64,000 nucleotides of DNA from assembly GCA_021401465.1 (NCBI GenBank), contig JADDMT010000094.1, positions 50,545-114,544 of the forward strand, in the 5' to 3' direction. The number at the start of each line of letters is the position of its first letter. Within the stretch, counting starts at the first letter, position 1. The stretch is from Teratosphaeria epicoccoides. Its lineage: Eukaryota > Ascomycota > Dothideomycetes > Mycosphaerellales > Teratosphaeriaceae. The notes beneath the pieces were generated by a model. That model worked only from the letters and a program-made list of their open reading frames with translations, had not been told where the DNA came from and made no database searches. This document shows positions 54,251 to 64,000 of this stretch, piece by piece. The position numbers and the translations under genes are program-made.

Positions 54251-54989
54251 TACGAAGTACAAAGAGTAGACCGAGTAGAGCTAAGTTAGCTAAGTAGGTG
54301 CTAGTAGTATACTAGTAGTATCTTACTAGCTCGGCCTACTCGGCCCTACTACTAGCTACTCGATTCACGGGCTCGTTAGCCTTCCTACTTATGCCTACTC
54401 GTAGGCGTGCTTATTTAACGGCTTTCTACTCGATTGCTACTTACCTACACTCATACGCTTCTCTGACGTATACGTCTACTTAGCCCTACTCCTAGCCGTG
54501 CAATCCGGCGACAGGCATTACTACCGAGTGTTAGCGATATGTAGTAGTTAGAATGAAACTTGTCTTCAGACTGCCCCCTTACATAGCTCATTTACCGTAC
54601 TAGCTACTACGCCGCTATCTCTACGCTATAGGCAGTCTCCGAAGCCTTCTACAGTTAACGGCTATAGCTTGTAAGTCGTCTACATCCTCCTATGCCTTTC
54701 CTTATACGCTTAGAGGCGCATCTAGTCCGCAACCTATTCGACGATCTTGTCTTCGACCTCTACGCTCTCTAACATTCCCTTATACTTCTTGACTGCTAGA
54801 AACCGAAGTCGAGGTAGCCGAGTAGCTACAATAGTCATGTAGAGTACGAACTGCTTAGAGTACACGAAACTGCAGAGGTCCGCATTAATGTCATCTAAAT
54901 TCTAGTAAATACATACATACCTACCCGCTATGTTAGTAGCAGCTAAGCAGCTACTACGACTAAAATATGCTACTGTCGAATCATATCTA
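54251..54989. other. RIP-mutated DNA, no gene recognised
   Basis: TA-rich DNA between the B2 breakpoint and the MYND-finger remnant. It holds one copy of the GCTAGTAGTATACTAGTAG motif at about 54299-54322, shared with the right end of the Plavaka-like region. Confidence 0.4.
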
Positions 54990-55980
54990 CCTGCTATTAC
55001 TATATCAAATCAGCAGGGACTATAGCTCTTACTAGCATGCTAGTCTTATAGGAGCTAAGAAACAAGTAAACTATAAGTAATACTATCTCCGCTAGCTCGC
55101 CAGACTTCAGGAAACACGGCTAGACCCCTGTTTAGAACACTACTATGTCTCTACGCCCGCTTACTCGCTAGCCTACTATAGCCTCAGAAACGTGTGTCGA
55201 GATACACATATACACTTGTTAGCGCATCTCGTTCCTCCGTACGTAGTACTAGACGATGAACGGCTTGTTCATTATGCCATTCAAAGTAGCTAAGTTGTTA
55301 CGGGCTCCTGCGATGACGTCGCCGAACTCGCCCCGCAGACGCTGTCTAAACTATAGAGAGAACTCGTCGTATGATGGCTCTATGTCGTATGTATTCTACA
55401 GGCCTTAGTAGAATGCCTAGGTGTACTAGTCTTCTGTCTTGTACTCAACATTAACCTTCTTTTAGCCTAACTGATTAGCGTCTTCTGTCTTTATTATAAT
55501 GAAGACGACCTTCCTATTCCTTTTGCCCCTAAACACACGGACCCCCCTAAAACTCATCTAAGGGGCGTTAGGGGTCCCATTGTAACTGACGACAATTAGC
55601 CCGCTAAAGAAAAGCTCATGTACACCTAGCGGTCTAGTAAGTAGGACTCCAAATACCTTGTTCGTAATCAGGGGCAGTACACTATTAGCCTGCTCCCTTG
55701 TCGCGCGACTCGCTATGTCCTCCCCTTCAAAGATCTTCTTGAATAGCAGGATTTTGACGCGTCTAGTAAACATGAAGTCAGTAACTAGTCGTCATATCTT
55801 AGGGTTAACTGCATACTTATTCCTATTCTAGGTTAGCTACCTAGCGCAGCTGTCCTTGTAGTTGTCGTGCTAGTCGATTATCTAGCAATTCTTGCTGCAG
55901 TAGGCTACTGCCTAACATGGGCACATCTTAAGCGGGCTGTCGATACTACAATTAGCGCATTAAGCGACTATGCTAGCTAT
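54990..55980 (-). pseudogene. MYND zinc-finger gene remnant, RIP-broken
   Basis: On minus from about 55950 the frame reads CANC, SPLKMCPC, AVAYCSKNC, IID, HDNYKDSC, with stops where Gln and Trp belong. With those sites it fits a MYND finger (C-x2-C, C, YCSxxCQxxDW, H, C), although the second pair is C-x-C. It continues as FMFTRRVKILLFKKIFEGED and a 71-codon open piece (55773-55558), then YDEFSL, RLRGEFGDVIAGARNN and SGELAEIVLLIVYLFLSSYK to about 54990. MYND fingers bind proline-rich protein motifs. I do not recognise the rest. It may be cargo of a mobile element or a duplicated host gene hit by RIP. Confidence 0.5.
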
Positions 55981-56498
55981 TGTCTCAAATAGTAAGATAG
56001 AGGGTTGATTGATGTTACTACTACTTATGTGTATTAGGCAAGTCTTCGAAGTTAGTTGATGTAATTAGTAAAGAGTTAAAGTAGAAGAGTAGTAGTAGAT
56101 ATAGATATCTCTTGCTACTAAGTGCACGTGCTACCGCCTAGCTAGCGCACATGAGGCCCTTGTAACTGCCGTCTAGATCAGTTAGCTACTACGTGCTACT
56201 ATGTGCTACATGTAGGTAGTTATCGCTCTTAACAAAGAAGTAGCAAACATGGCAACATCTATCCTATGCAGCTATGTCTGCTAAGTGCACATGCTGCTGT
56301 CGAGCTAGCGTCAGTGTAACTATGTCGCGGTTACTACTATTCCTAATGCCTCCGTATAGTAGTAGATAAGGTCCGTAGGTCGTAACCACGAGGATCATTT
56401 TTTACTGCCTTTTAAGGCAGAATCGCCTGATATCGTGCCTTCTTCATTTAGTCATGTGCCTAGGTAGCAGTGTGTGATATATAACCGAATCTGTGACA
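55981..56498. other. Intergenic between divergent remnants
   Basis: Lies between the minus-strand MYND remnant and the plus-strand frame at 56829. Parts near 56350-56600 retain more CpA and TpG than the neighbours, so RIP looks weaker here. Confidence 0.4.
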
Positions 56499-56580
56499 GC
56501 GTCGCGTGCCTTCTGTTTCTAGCCATTTTTCAGGTAGTAGCGTCATGTGCCTTCCATTTCTGGTCATTTTTCAGGCAGAA
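56499..56580 (+). repeat. 41-bp tandem duplication
   Basis: Two adjacent 41-bp units (56499-56539, 56540-56580), each starting GCGTC and containing GTGCCTTC and CATTTTTCAGG. The copies differ at several C/T and G/A positions. They lie about 250 bp before the plus-strand frame at 56829. Confidence 0.75.
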
Positions 56581-56828
56581 GCTAATGATGTGACGATGCA
56601 ACGTGTGTAGTTAGCGACTATGCAGAGCACATGACCTATAGCTACTAAAATACAAAAGAAGCTTAGTACTCTAAACTTCTTTCTTTTAAACAACTACCTC
56701 ATCTAGTACTCGGCTTCTTCTTTAGCATCTATACAGATACTAGCACACTAATAACACTATAGCATGTAAGCATTATATGCTCGTATGACGAGACTATAAA
56801 CTAACGCGCTAGTAGAATCCAAACCTAC

Positions 56829-58080
56829 TATGTCGACGAATCTGACCCTAGACCTAGAGCTAGCGATTAGTGTAGGTTCTAAGCACGCCGAGTTTGCGGC
56901 TAACTACGTCCGCGATACCGTCTAGGCATCAGAAGCCGCTATCGCGCTACAGAAGGCATATCTAGACTTCGATGCCTACGAGGATCTCGTTGACTACGCC
57001 CCTTAGGTAGAGTATTAAGCTAGGCACAAGGTACTCGACATCGCATGTAGCAGTAGCCTGATTAGGCTCCTAGCGAGTGCAAAGCTAGCTGCGCTAGATA
57101 GTGTATACTTCCTAGACTTCTATGCTAAGATGCTAGATAAGAGCTAGTAGTATGTGTTATAGCTAGGCCTTAGAGGCAATACTGTTACTAACTAATCTTT
57201 AGTACTATGCGGGACTACTAGGGAAGCGTGGACTTGTAGCGCTTCATCTAGGCGAGGCTTGGTCGCACCCCTACAGCTAGCATCAAGCAGGCTGCTAGAT
57301 GCCCTGACGGCTTTTAGATAGTATTTGTAAAGGGTATGCTAGAGATGTTCGAGCTACGGGTCTATTTAGGGCTAATCTGCTAGCTACGCAAGCTAGTTAG
57401 TGACAACGGCTAGCTGATCTTGGATTAGAAGGAGCCTGCTCCTAGCTAGCAGCTACTCTTACACCGACTAAGCGAGGCTACTTCTATGGCCTATTAAGAG
57501 TACACTATAAGAGACTAGGCCTTATTGCTATCGCGCATTCAGAATGTTTAGCACCCCGCCCTACTAAGTCCTAGCTTTGACTGTCTAATCACGCAGTACA
57601 CCATGATCGCTAGCTAGGACGAATTAGCGAGGGCGCGGAGATCTATGCTTGCTTTCTTCGCTAAGCCTAGTGTAGTAAGTAAGGTATCCCTCTACGCAGA
57701 CTTTCTGACCTACTACCCGATGGATTAGTTAACTGCTCTCTACGGCTTATTCGTCAAGCGAGTAAGAACCCGTGTCAGCCATCTAACCGCGGCGTTAGAG
57801 GTCAAAGTCGACATAGCGTAGCGTGAATAGCTTAATAGCAAGATCGGTAGTACTACTCCTAGGCAGAGGGGTTTCTAGGTTAAGCTCTTATACACTCTCC
57901 TCATTAAGCCTATAGTTACGATATCTCTTAATCAAGTCAAACGGGAATTGTCGCGCATAGAGAGACATGCGCTAGAACGATAGGTAGCGAAGGCTCTGCA
58001 GAAAGAGCAGTAAATATGCGAGGTAGATGAGCTAGCTAGCTGCCTAGACGCTAGCTAGCAGAGAGATATGCATGCGATAA
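56829..58080 (+). pseudogene. RIP-broken gene of unknown family, convergent with the transposase
   Basis: Opens at an ATG at 56829: MSTNLTLDLELAISVGSKHA, ASEAAIALQKAYLDFDAYED, ARHKVLDIACSSSLIRLLAS and FLDFYAKMLDKS, with stops at Gln/Trp-type sites. After about 57200 the frame is less sure. Later coding-like stretches include LTALYGLFVKRVRTRVSHLT and SLNQVKRELSRIERHALER (about 57720-57990). The product looks largely helical. It points toward the minus-strand transposase and may be its companion gene within one element. No family recognised. Confidence 0.4.
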
Positions 58081-58988
58081 GAGACTTTCGGCTAGTAGCA
58101 CTAACTACTAATCCTGCGGCATGACTAATAAGTAGTTATGCACGTAGGTAGAAGACCTGCTTCTAGCTGTAGTAGGCGGCAATTCATGACTTTCTTGAGA
58201 ACTTACTAAGCATCTACCTCTTAGCGACGTGCCTGCTGTCGAAAAGAAGCTCGCAGCCGTCATCGCTAAACACGAGTTTCCCTTTCTTAAGGTTAGTAGC
58301 CGCGATTCTGACTAATCATACATACATATGCTAACTAGTTATGTTTCTAGCTCCTAGCCAAGCTTCGTAACAAGATCTACAAAGGAGTTATCATGTCGCC
58401 TACCTAGATTAGCATCATGTTTAACTACGGCATGGGTCAGCTAAGTAGCTAAGTCGTCAAGTCTACTAGCGCTAGCTAGAAGAACTACGTGCTAGGAGCC
58501 CTCCTTGCGGCATGCTACCTTTATCGAGCTTACTAGTATAGCATTTGTTACGCATGTCATAATCGTTTATGTTTGTTTCTCCTCGATTAGTCCTAAGTAG
58601 AGCTGCTAGCGACGCCACGCTTAAGCGATAGCATCCCTTCCTTACTAGTAGCCGTAATATCGCGCTCCTTAGCTGTATTCAGGTAATGTAGCTTATGTTT
58701 AGTTGCTACCCTAGACTCTTGTTCCTCCTAGTCCGCATTGTATATGAAGTTATAGGTCTCAAAGTCAGCAGTGTTGTTAATGTACATGTCACATTAGCTA
58801 GAGGTATCATATTCGTCTGTTAGCATAACGTGGATACTATAGTAGACGCTAGTAAGCCCGTAGATGCGGCGACCTTGCAGAGTACCTTCCTATAGGCCGG
58901 AACGCATTGCTGTAATTACTGTCATGCTATAAACATCATCTGCTCTTCTAGCCGGATCTTTCGGCTAGATTCTAGCTGGATCTTTCGG

Positions 58989-61900
58989 CTAGAACAGGTC
59001 TACGAATACACCTATGTAGGTCGGACGTTTATTGTGTGCTAGTATTATGTAGTTATAGCCGTCTACTATAACGCGCGATTTCTTGTCTCGGAAGGTTACG
59101 ACATATAACAGGCGAGCAGGCAGCCAGCCCTCGAAGGCGACGACTAGGTCGATTTGTCTATTAACGCTAGTAGTCTCGTCCGCAACTAGTAGCACTTCAT
59201 ACTCCTAGACCTAGAGCTAGTCGTTACGGCGATTGTCCTGGATTCCTTGCTAGTTTAGGGTACATCTAATGACGTCCGGCTTAGTTACAGATAGATCGTC
59301 AGGATCCTTATGATGCATCTTCTAGCACCGTATACTAGCATAGAAAGATACATCTAAATCGTCGACCTAATCTAGTCTTCCCTCGATCCTGTTAGGATCA
59401 AGACGCATTGTATTCGACGTCGATGTTGTATTAGACGACGCCTAGCACTCTCTAACAAACACTATAGTAGCATGACGGAAGTAAGGCCCTACCTCTAGCC
59501 CTATGTGTGCTACTACATTACTAACTATCCTCTATATGTCTCTACCTAGTAACGATTAGCTAGATCTTAGCCTTTGCTAGCTAAGGAAGGCTTCGACATC
59601 CTTCTACTCTGTCGGTTAAGGTACTTCGCGCTCCTAAGCCTCTCGACGTTTAGCCTTAGTCTGCTGCCAGAACGTTAGGCTAGTATTAAAGAATGTAAGC
59701 ATAGTAATCTTTCGCTAGAAGTACTCCATAATTTAGTCCTCCTATCCGTTCTTCTTGTTAGTTAATTTAAATAGCTTCTTGATGTATTCGACATGCTTGT
59801 GTTCGAAGTAGCTAGTGTTAAGGTCTAGCGCGTTGCCGAAGAGCCGTATCATGTCTACGTAGTATGTAAGGGCATGAAACTTAGGAAAATTAAAGTGCCC
59901 TTATAGTTTACACACATTGTCTACTATCTTAGGCTCCTCTGCTCGCTCTGTCTGTACTTTCTTCTTTCTTAGCTCTCCTTTGCTTATGCGGTACTCCCTA
60001 AACTCTTCTTTATACTAGTTACATTAGAATAGGGCGAGGACTATAAACCGGAGTGTTTTGCTATCATGTAAAGGATATTACGCTAACTAAGAGAAGTCTA
60101 CTATCGCCCGCAAGAACCGGATAGCGCTATGTGCCTTAGCCTCTTCTAACAGTAGCATGAAGACTAGGAGCAACTGTCGTAGCATACTCTTCTACTCCTA
60201 GCCTGTCTATTAGCTTACTACGGACATCTAGCTAAACACCCGGAGGTTCCTAAATGCAGGTACTGCCGCGAAGCGACAGTCGATAATGACATCTAGTTAA
60301 TAATCTACGATAGTCTTACCTTTGTTACTCTTTCTTGCTACTTTATGCTAGCCCTCGGCTTATAGGAGTGCCGCTCTAGCTCGCTTCGAAGACAGAGGCA
60401 GTCGACTCTTAAGCAAATCTCGCGTCTAATCTATGACGTATATTAATACGCCCTTAAAGAGTTAGTAGAGCACGTCTACTATTAGCGTCTTGTAGATATT
60501 TAGGCTAGGGTGCCTAAATGCGAAGTTCGGTAGGTCGTGTACATAGCTGCCCTAGTCCTTCTTTGCCGCTCGCTAGAGCATGATTTGTATTTGCGTGTCC
60601 TTATATATCCGCTATAGTGTAACCGCTTCGAGGTCTTCGCGTTTTTCTGGATCGATTATACATATCGTGTAGTAGCGGTTGTTCTTCATGCCTGTAATCA
60701 TTACCTGTTCTTAGTAGTCGCTCGCGTATACTGCGATATTTAGGAAACATCGCCGTGTCTCGCTATCCGCATACAAGACGTTAAGGCCCTCGCCTGCAGC
60801 GAGCTTAGCAATAGGGTCGAACATTGTCTTCATGTAGCGATAGTATAGCTTGTCCCTAATGCTTCCTTTCCCGCCTTTAACTACTAGTAGCATCGCTAGG
60901 AGCACGCTGCCTAGTCGATAGTTAGAGTTACGAACTGATCTAGGCAGGTTGCTAATCGTCAAGTATACTAGCCATGCGATCAGGTTACCTTAATAATTAG
61001 TAACCTGTGTCTTGTTACTAGCAAGAATTAGTGGCATAATTATCGCTCCGTCTATTCTAAGCTCTTTCTGTTTGTCCTACTACTAGTCTGTAGAGGCTAT
61101 GTCCTAATAGATCCGCCTAGGCGGGTTATCTAGAGTCTCGAGGCAATAAGGCGCGTACACAAGATCATTCCTGAAACCCTTGTACCCTATGAGAAAGCGC
61201 ATAACGTCTTCGACTTTCTAGTGCCTTAGAGGCACCGTCTTGACACTAGAGGTTAACTGTAGAGATTCTAATTCGATGTTCGTAATACTCTACTTTATAA
61301 TGAATAGTAGTTAGTAGGCACTTACTTCTCGGATCTTGTCCTTAAGCTCTACGCCTAACTAAAAGCTAAGCAGTTCGTGGATCTTCTGTAGCCGGGGATT
61401 CTTGAATAACCGATCGATGGCGTTACTCGAAATGCCTTTGTATAAGAGCTAGTATGCGAATGCTATATCTACATCACTTTAGAAGAAGGCACGGCCCTAT
61501 TCGTTAAGTTCCTTATCTGTCTGTTCGTTAGACCTAGTTAAGGTTATTACTAACTTAGTAGGATTACGGCTCAACGTACACTTTAATTAGCCTGCCCGCT
61601 ATGAGACTACCTACGCCGAAAGGTATCCGCTTGTATAGTTACTCGTACCTAGTAGACGACAGCCTACTAGCGCGCATATAGATTAAAGCCAAGCTGTGCT
61701 CGCTTGTGACGCCATGTAGCCTACCTGTTTAGCTGCTATTCGTGTCTCTATATCGTCTATCTAGAGATGTAGCGTCTCTTGTAAATGCTACTAGGTCGTC
61801 GTAGAGACTAAGCGCGTCAATGTTACCGCTGTCATTGTCGATTGCCCTAGCTGTCGCTGCCATCTCTTTCTCTTGCATGTAAGCCTTATTAAACACAGGC

Positions 61901-62082
61901 TCGACGACTGTAACTAGTTCCTCGTTTGCAACATACTGCCTATCTACTCCCGCAGCATCGTCGACTAATGCCCCCTCCTCGTAGGCAAGGACATCGTCTG
62001 CTAATTAAGTTTCGACTCTGTCGTTCGAGTCTAAGGAGATGTTCAAATCTAACGCGTATTTCTCGTCAGGTCTAAGATCCAT
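58989..62082 (-). pseudogene. Plavaka-like DNA transposase remnant, RIP-broken
   Basis: On minus, an acidic leader opens at an ATG at 62082 (MDLRPDEKYALDLNIS). After a frame change near 61580 (intron or indel) the core appears: FLIGYKGFRNDLVYAPYCLE, IIMPLILASNKTQVTNY, AWLVYLTISNLPRSVRNSNY, an 83-codon open piece at 60962-60711 with GLNVLYADSETRRCFLNIAV, then HDLPNFAFRHPSLNIYKTLI and VDVLY. This order matches the transposase found in fungal Plavaka elements of the CACTA superfamily (from memory). A later open piece (59195-58989) reads VNRQIDLVVAFEGWLPARLL. Numerous TAG/TAA codons show it is dead. Terminal inverted repeats were not resolved. Confidence 0.6.
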
Positions 62083-62439
62083 AGTACTCTAATTAATGAA
62101 GTGCTAAAACTTCGCTACTATGTAGGTAGGAACATGCTAGGCATGACTACTATGACCTTTTAATGCCTTGCTGTAGCCTGTGTAGTATAGTATACACTAT
62201 GAAGCCATTGTCGACGTAGTGTGTTATAAAGGCTACGGCGCTTATAGACACGTTAATTACTATAAACACCTGACCCCTAGAAAGGTGCGCGTGCTACGTA
62301 GGTAGCTAATTGCCGCTCAGACGGTTTATCCTGTTAGCTAGCTATGCATGGTTAGGGTTAGTGTTTAGGTTAATAGAAGAATCGAGTGTTATTAGAGTGT
62401 AGTAGTAAAGGAGGGCCTAGAGTAGACGAAAATGGATGT

Positions 62440-62758
62440 GCTAGGAGTATACTAGCGGCAGTTATATTAGCTAACTCATTCTGTCGATCGCAGGTAGTAC
62501 GAGCGCTATTTTAGCCAGGAATCCCGAATTTCGAGTAGTTTCATATATAAATCTAAAGTGTATAGTATTCATATGCATAGAGTTATACCCTCTATTACTA
62601 GCGGCTTAGATGTGTAGCGTAGACATAGTAGGAGTACCGCTAGTATACTACTAGCAGTCGTTATCTGTCGGTTATAAGGGTTTAAAACGTGTAGTAGCAA
62701 TCTATAGGTCGGACCTTAACGTAGTAGTAGTAGACGTACCGCTAGTATACTACTAGCA
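62440..62758. repeat. Near-palindromic GCTAGTATACTACTAGC motifs
   Basis: A motif of about 20 bp occurs at about 62440-62460 (inverted), 62635-62657 and 62737-62758, and again inverted at 54299-54322 on the far side of the region. It is itself close to a palindrome. Subterminal repeats of this kind are common near the ends of CACTA-like elements, so it may mark element ends. Confidence 0.45.
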
Positions 62759-62989
62759 TTTAGTAGTCGTCAAGTACATTCAAACGGACAAGATGATTAG
62801 TGTTATGCATATACTCTATCAGATGAGGTACTTGTGTAGTCGCTATCTAAAACAATACTACTCGCGCACGACTACTAGCATTACTCTATCACAAGATTAT
62901 AGTCAAACCCTAGTTAATCTGTTATCTTACGCTAGCCTGTGTAGCCTGTACGATCCTATGCCTCTCTACTCGCCCTGATTATCGCGCAT

Positions 62990-63420
62990 GGTATTAATGA
63001 AGTCGTCACTAGTCTGCTAATAGTTTATAGTCTACTCTCTAAATTAGCTCTATAGCGTAACCTAGTAAAATCTCATTACCTCTGTTAATCGCGCTAACTA
63101 CATTAATCTAGTACGACTAACCCTACTACAGGCTTACCTAGTCGACTGCTGTTTTAAGTTGTCATCTAGTATCATGATAGCGTTAGCAGGTACAAGAGTT
63201 ACGCTACTCTTAATTTTGTTCATAGTCGATATAAGCAACTAAGGGTCGTCTTAGTAGCTTTTAATAATAGGATTAGTAGTCACAAAGTCCCCTACAATCA
63301 TGGCCTTATCTTTCGACCTGTAATCTAGCCCGATGAATCTAGCTATCTTGTTAAATCTGTCTAGGATGTAACTATTCTCTACTACCTACTAGAGATACTA
63401 GTTAAAGTTAGTACATGTTA
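62990..63420 (-). pseudogene. Possible SNF2-type helicase C-terminal fragment, RIP-broken
   Basis: On minus the frame reads YILDRFNKIARFIGLDYRSK, DKAMIVGDFVTTNPIIKSY, LLISTMNKIKSSVTLVPANA, IMILDDNL and ACSRVSRTR, with stops between. The order (LLIST, then a hydrophobic strand ending in Asp, then a QAxSRVxR-like segment) recalls motifs V and VI of SNF2/RecQ-type helicases. Telomere-linked helicase genes are known at chromosome ends of several fungi. The match is by eye only, and no ATPase motif I or II is seen upstream. Confidence 0.35.
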
Positions 63421-63918
63421 GGCAAGGAAACAGTTACCTTGCACGCATAGGCTCGAGTATCCTGTTCCTATATGCGTGTCTTAAGTGCCACAATTATTAG
63501 GACCCTAGTGTCTAGATCATGCCTGCTATAGATAGTGTCGTAGCGGACTAGAAGATAGACAATGTAGCGTCGCATATACGACGGCTATAGCTATGGCAAT
63601 AAGGTACGAAAAGCGCAGAAGGGTCCGCCGCATCTTTTATCTGAAGTTAGCTAAGAGACTAACGAGTATAAACAACGCGTGTTTCAAGTAATCCTGACAT
63701 CTATAATTTAAACAGACATAATACAGGCATAGCCTAAACAATAAGTATGCATGTTTCCTTAACAAGAACCTCTAAGACCTAGCGCGGCACAATTCATAAA
63801 CCTAAGGCACTATAATAGTAGAGTATAGGCATAATCGAAGCAGGCCTTACACTTTAACACGACAATTACCTACGCCTGTATGCTACGTTAGAAGAACAGA
63901 TAGAGTAGCTTAGCCTAC
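63421..63918. other. Telomere-proximal DNA, nothing recognised
   Basis: TA-rich DNA directly before the telomere. No gene or repeat unit was resolved. Confidence 0.4.
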
Positions 63919-64000
63919 TTAGGGTTAGGGTTAGGGTTAGGGTTAGGGTTAGGGTTAGGGTTAGGGTTAGGGTTAGGGTTAGGGTTAGGGTTAGGGTTAG
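63919..64000 (+). repeat. Telomere, (TTAGGG)n
   Basis: About 13 uninterrupted TTAGGG units run to the window end. The G-rich strand is 5'->3' toward the terminus, the correct orientation for a right chromosome end. Confidence 0.97.

Overview
The window is the right-hand end of a chromosome from a filamentous ascomycete, most likely a dothideomycete (class inferred). It ends in about 13 tandem TTAGGG units with the G-rich strand running to the terminus. Host genes have short introns (about 50-70 bp) with GT..AG ends (one GC..AG) and CTAAC/CTGAC branch sites, and codons are GC-rich. The repeats carry the scar of repeat-induced point mutation (RIP) of CpA to TpA type: Gln and Trp codons became TAG or TAA, while CpG is largely spared.

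Layout. 1-2.1 kb: a partial double-RING protein and SYM1 (Mpv17/PMP22), both on minus. 2.2-9.6 kb: a nested, RIP-scarred retrotransposon island separating SYM1 from the divergent gene PRI2. 9.9-36.1 kb: host genes PRI2 (primase large subunit), a glutathione S-transferase, an RTA1-like membrane protein, a broken methyltransferase, a Baeyer-Villiger-type FAD monooxygenase, SPT5, a small secreted Cys-rich protein, a WDR6/Trm734-type WD protein, an alpha/beta hydrolase, a WDR68/DCAF7-type WD protein and COX10. 36.3-63.9 kb: about 27.6 kb of RIP-scarred mobile DNA running to the telomere.

The repeat regions can be resolved. Family A is a Ty3/gypsy chromovirus with 441-bp 5' LTRs (copies A1 at 3.6-8.6 kb and A2 from 37.6 kb). 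Family B is a second chromovirus with 360-bp LTRs; B1 (42219-50387) sits inside the A2 integrase with a 5-bp target duplication. A second copy, B2, lies inverted beside B1, giving a roughly 3.5-kb inverted repeat with a 305-bp spacer. Both families carry an extra gene on the strand opposite gag-pol, between the chromodomain and the 3' LTR, each with a Cys-rich, probably zinc-binding N-terminal part. Nearer the telomere lie a MYND-finger gene, a Plavaka-like transposase with a convergent companion reading frame, and a fragment that may be a SNF2-type helicase. All are riddled with RIP-type stops.

How the genes relate: the host genes are mostly conserved single-copy housekeeping functions (DNA priming, transcription elongation, heme A synthesis, tRNA modification, mitochondrial membrane) interspersed with accessory detoxification or secretion genes between 12 and 25 kb. 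I see no operon-like unit. The notable biology is the subtelomeric repeat architecture and the antisense accessory genes of the two chromovirus families. All family assignments are by eye; no search was run.
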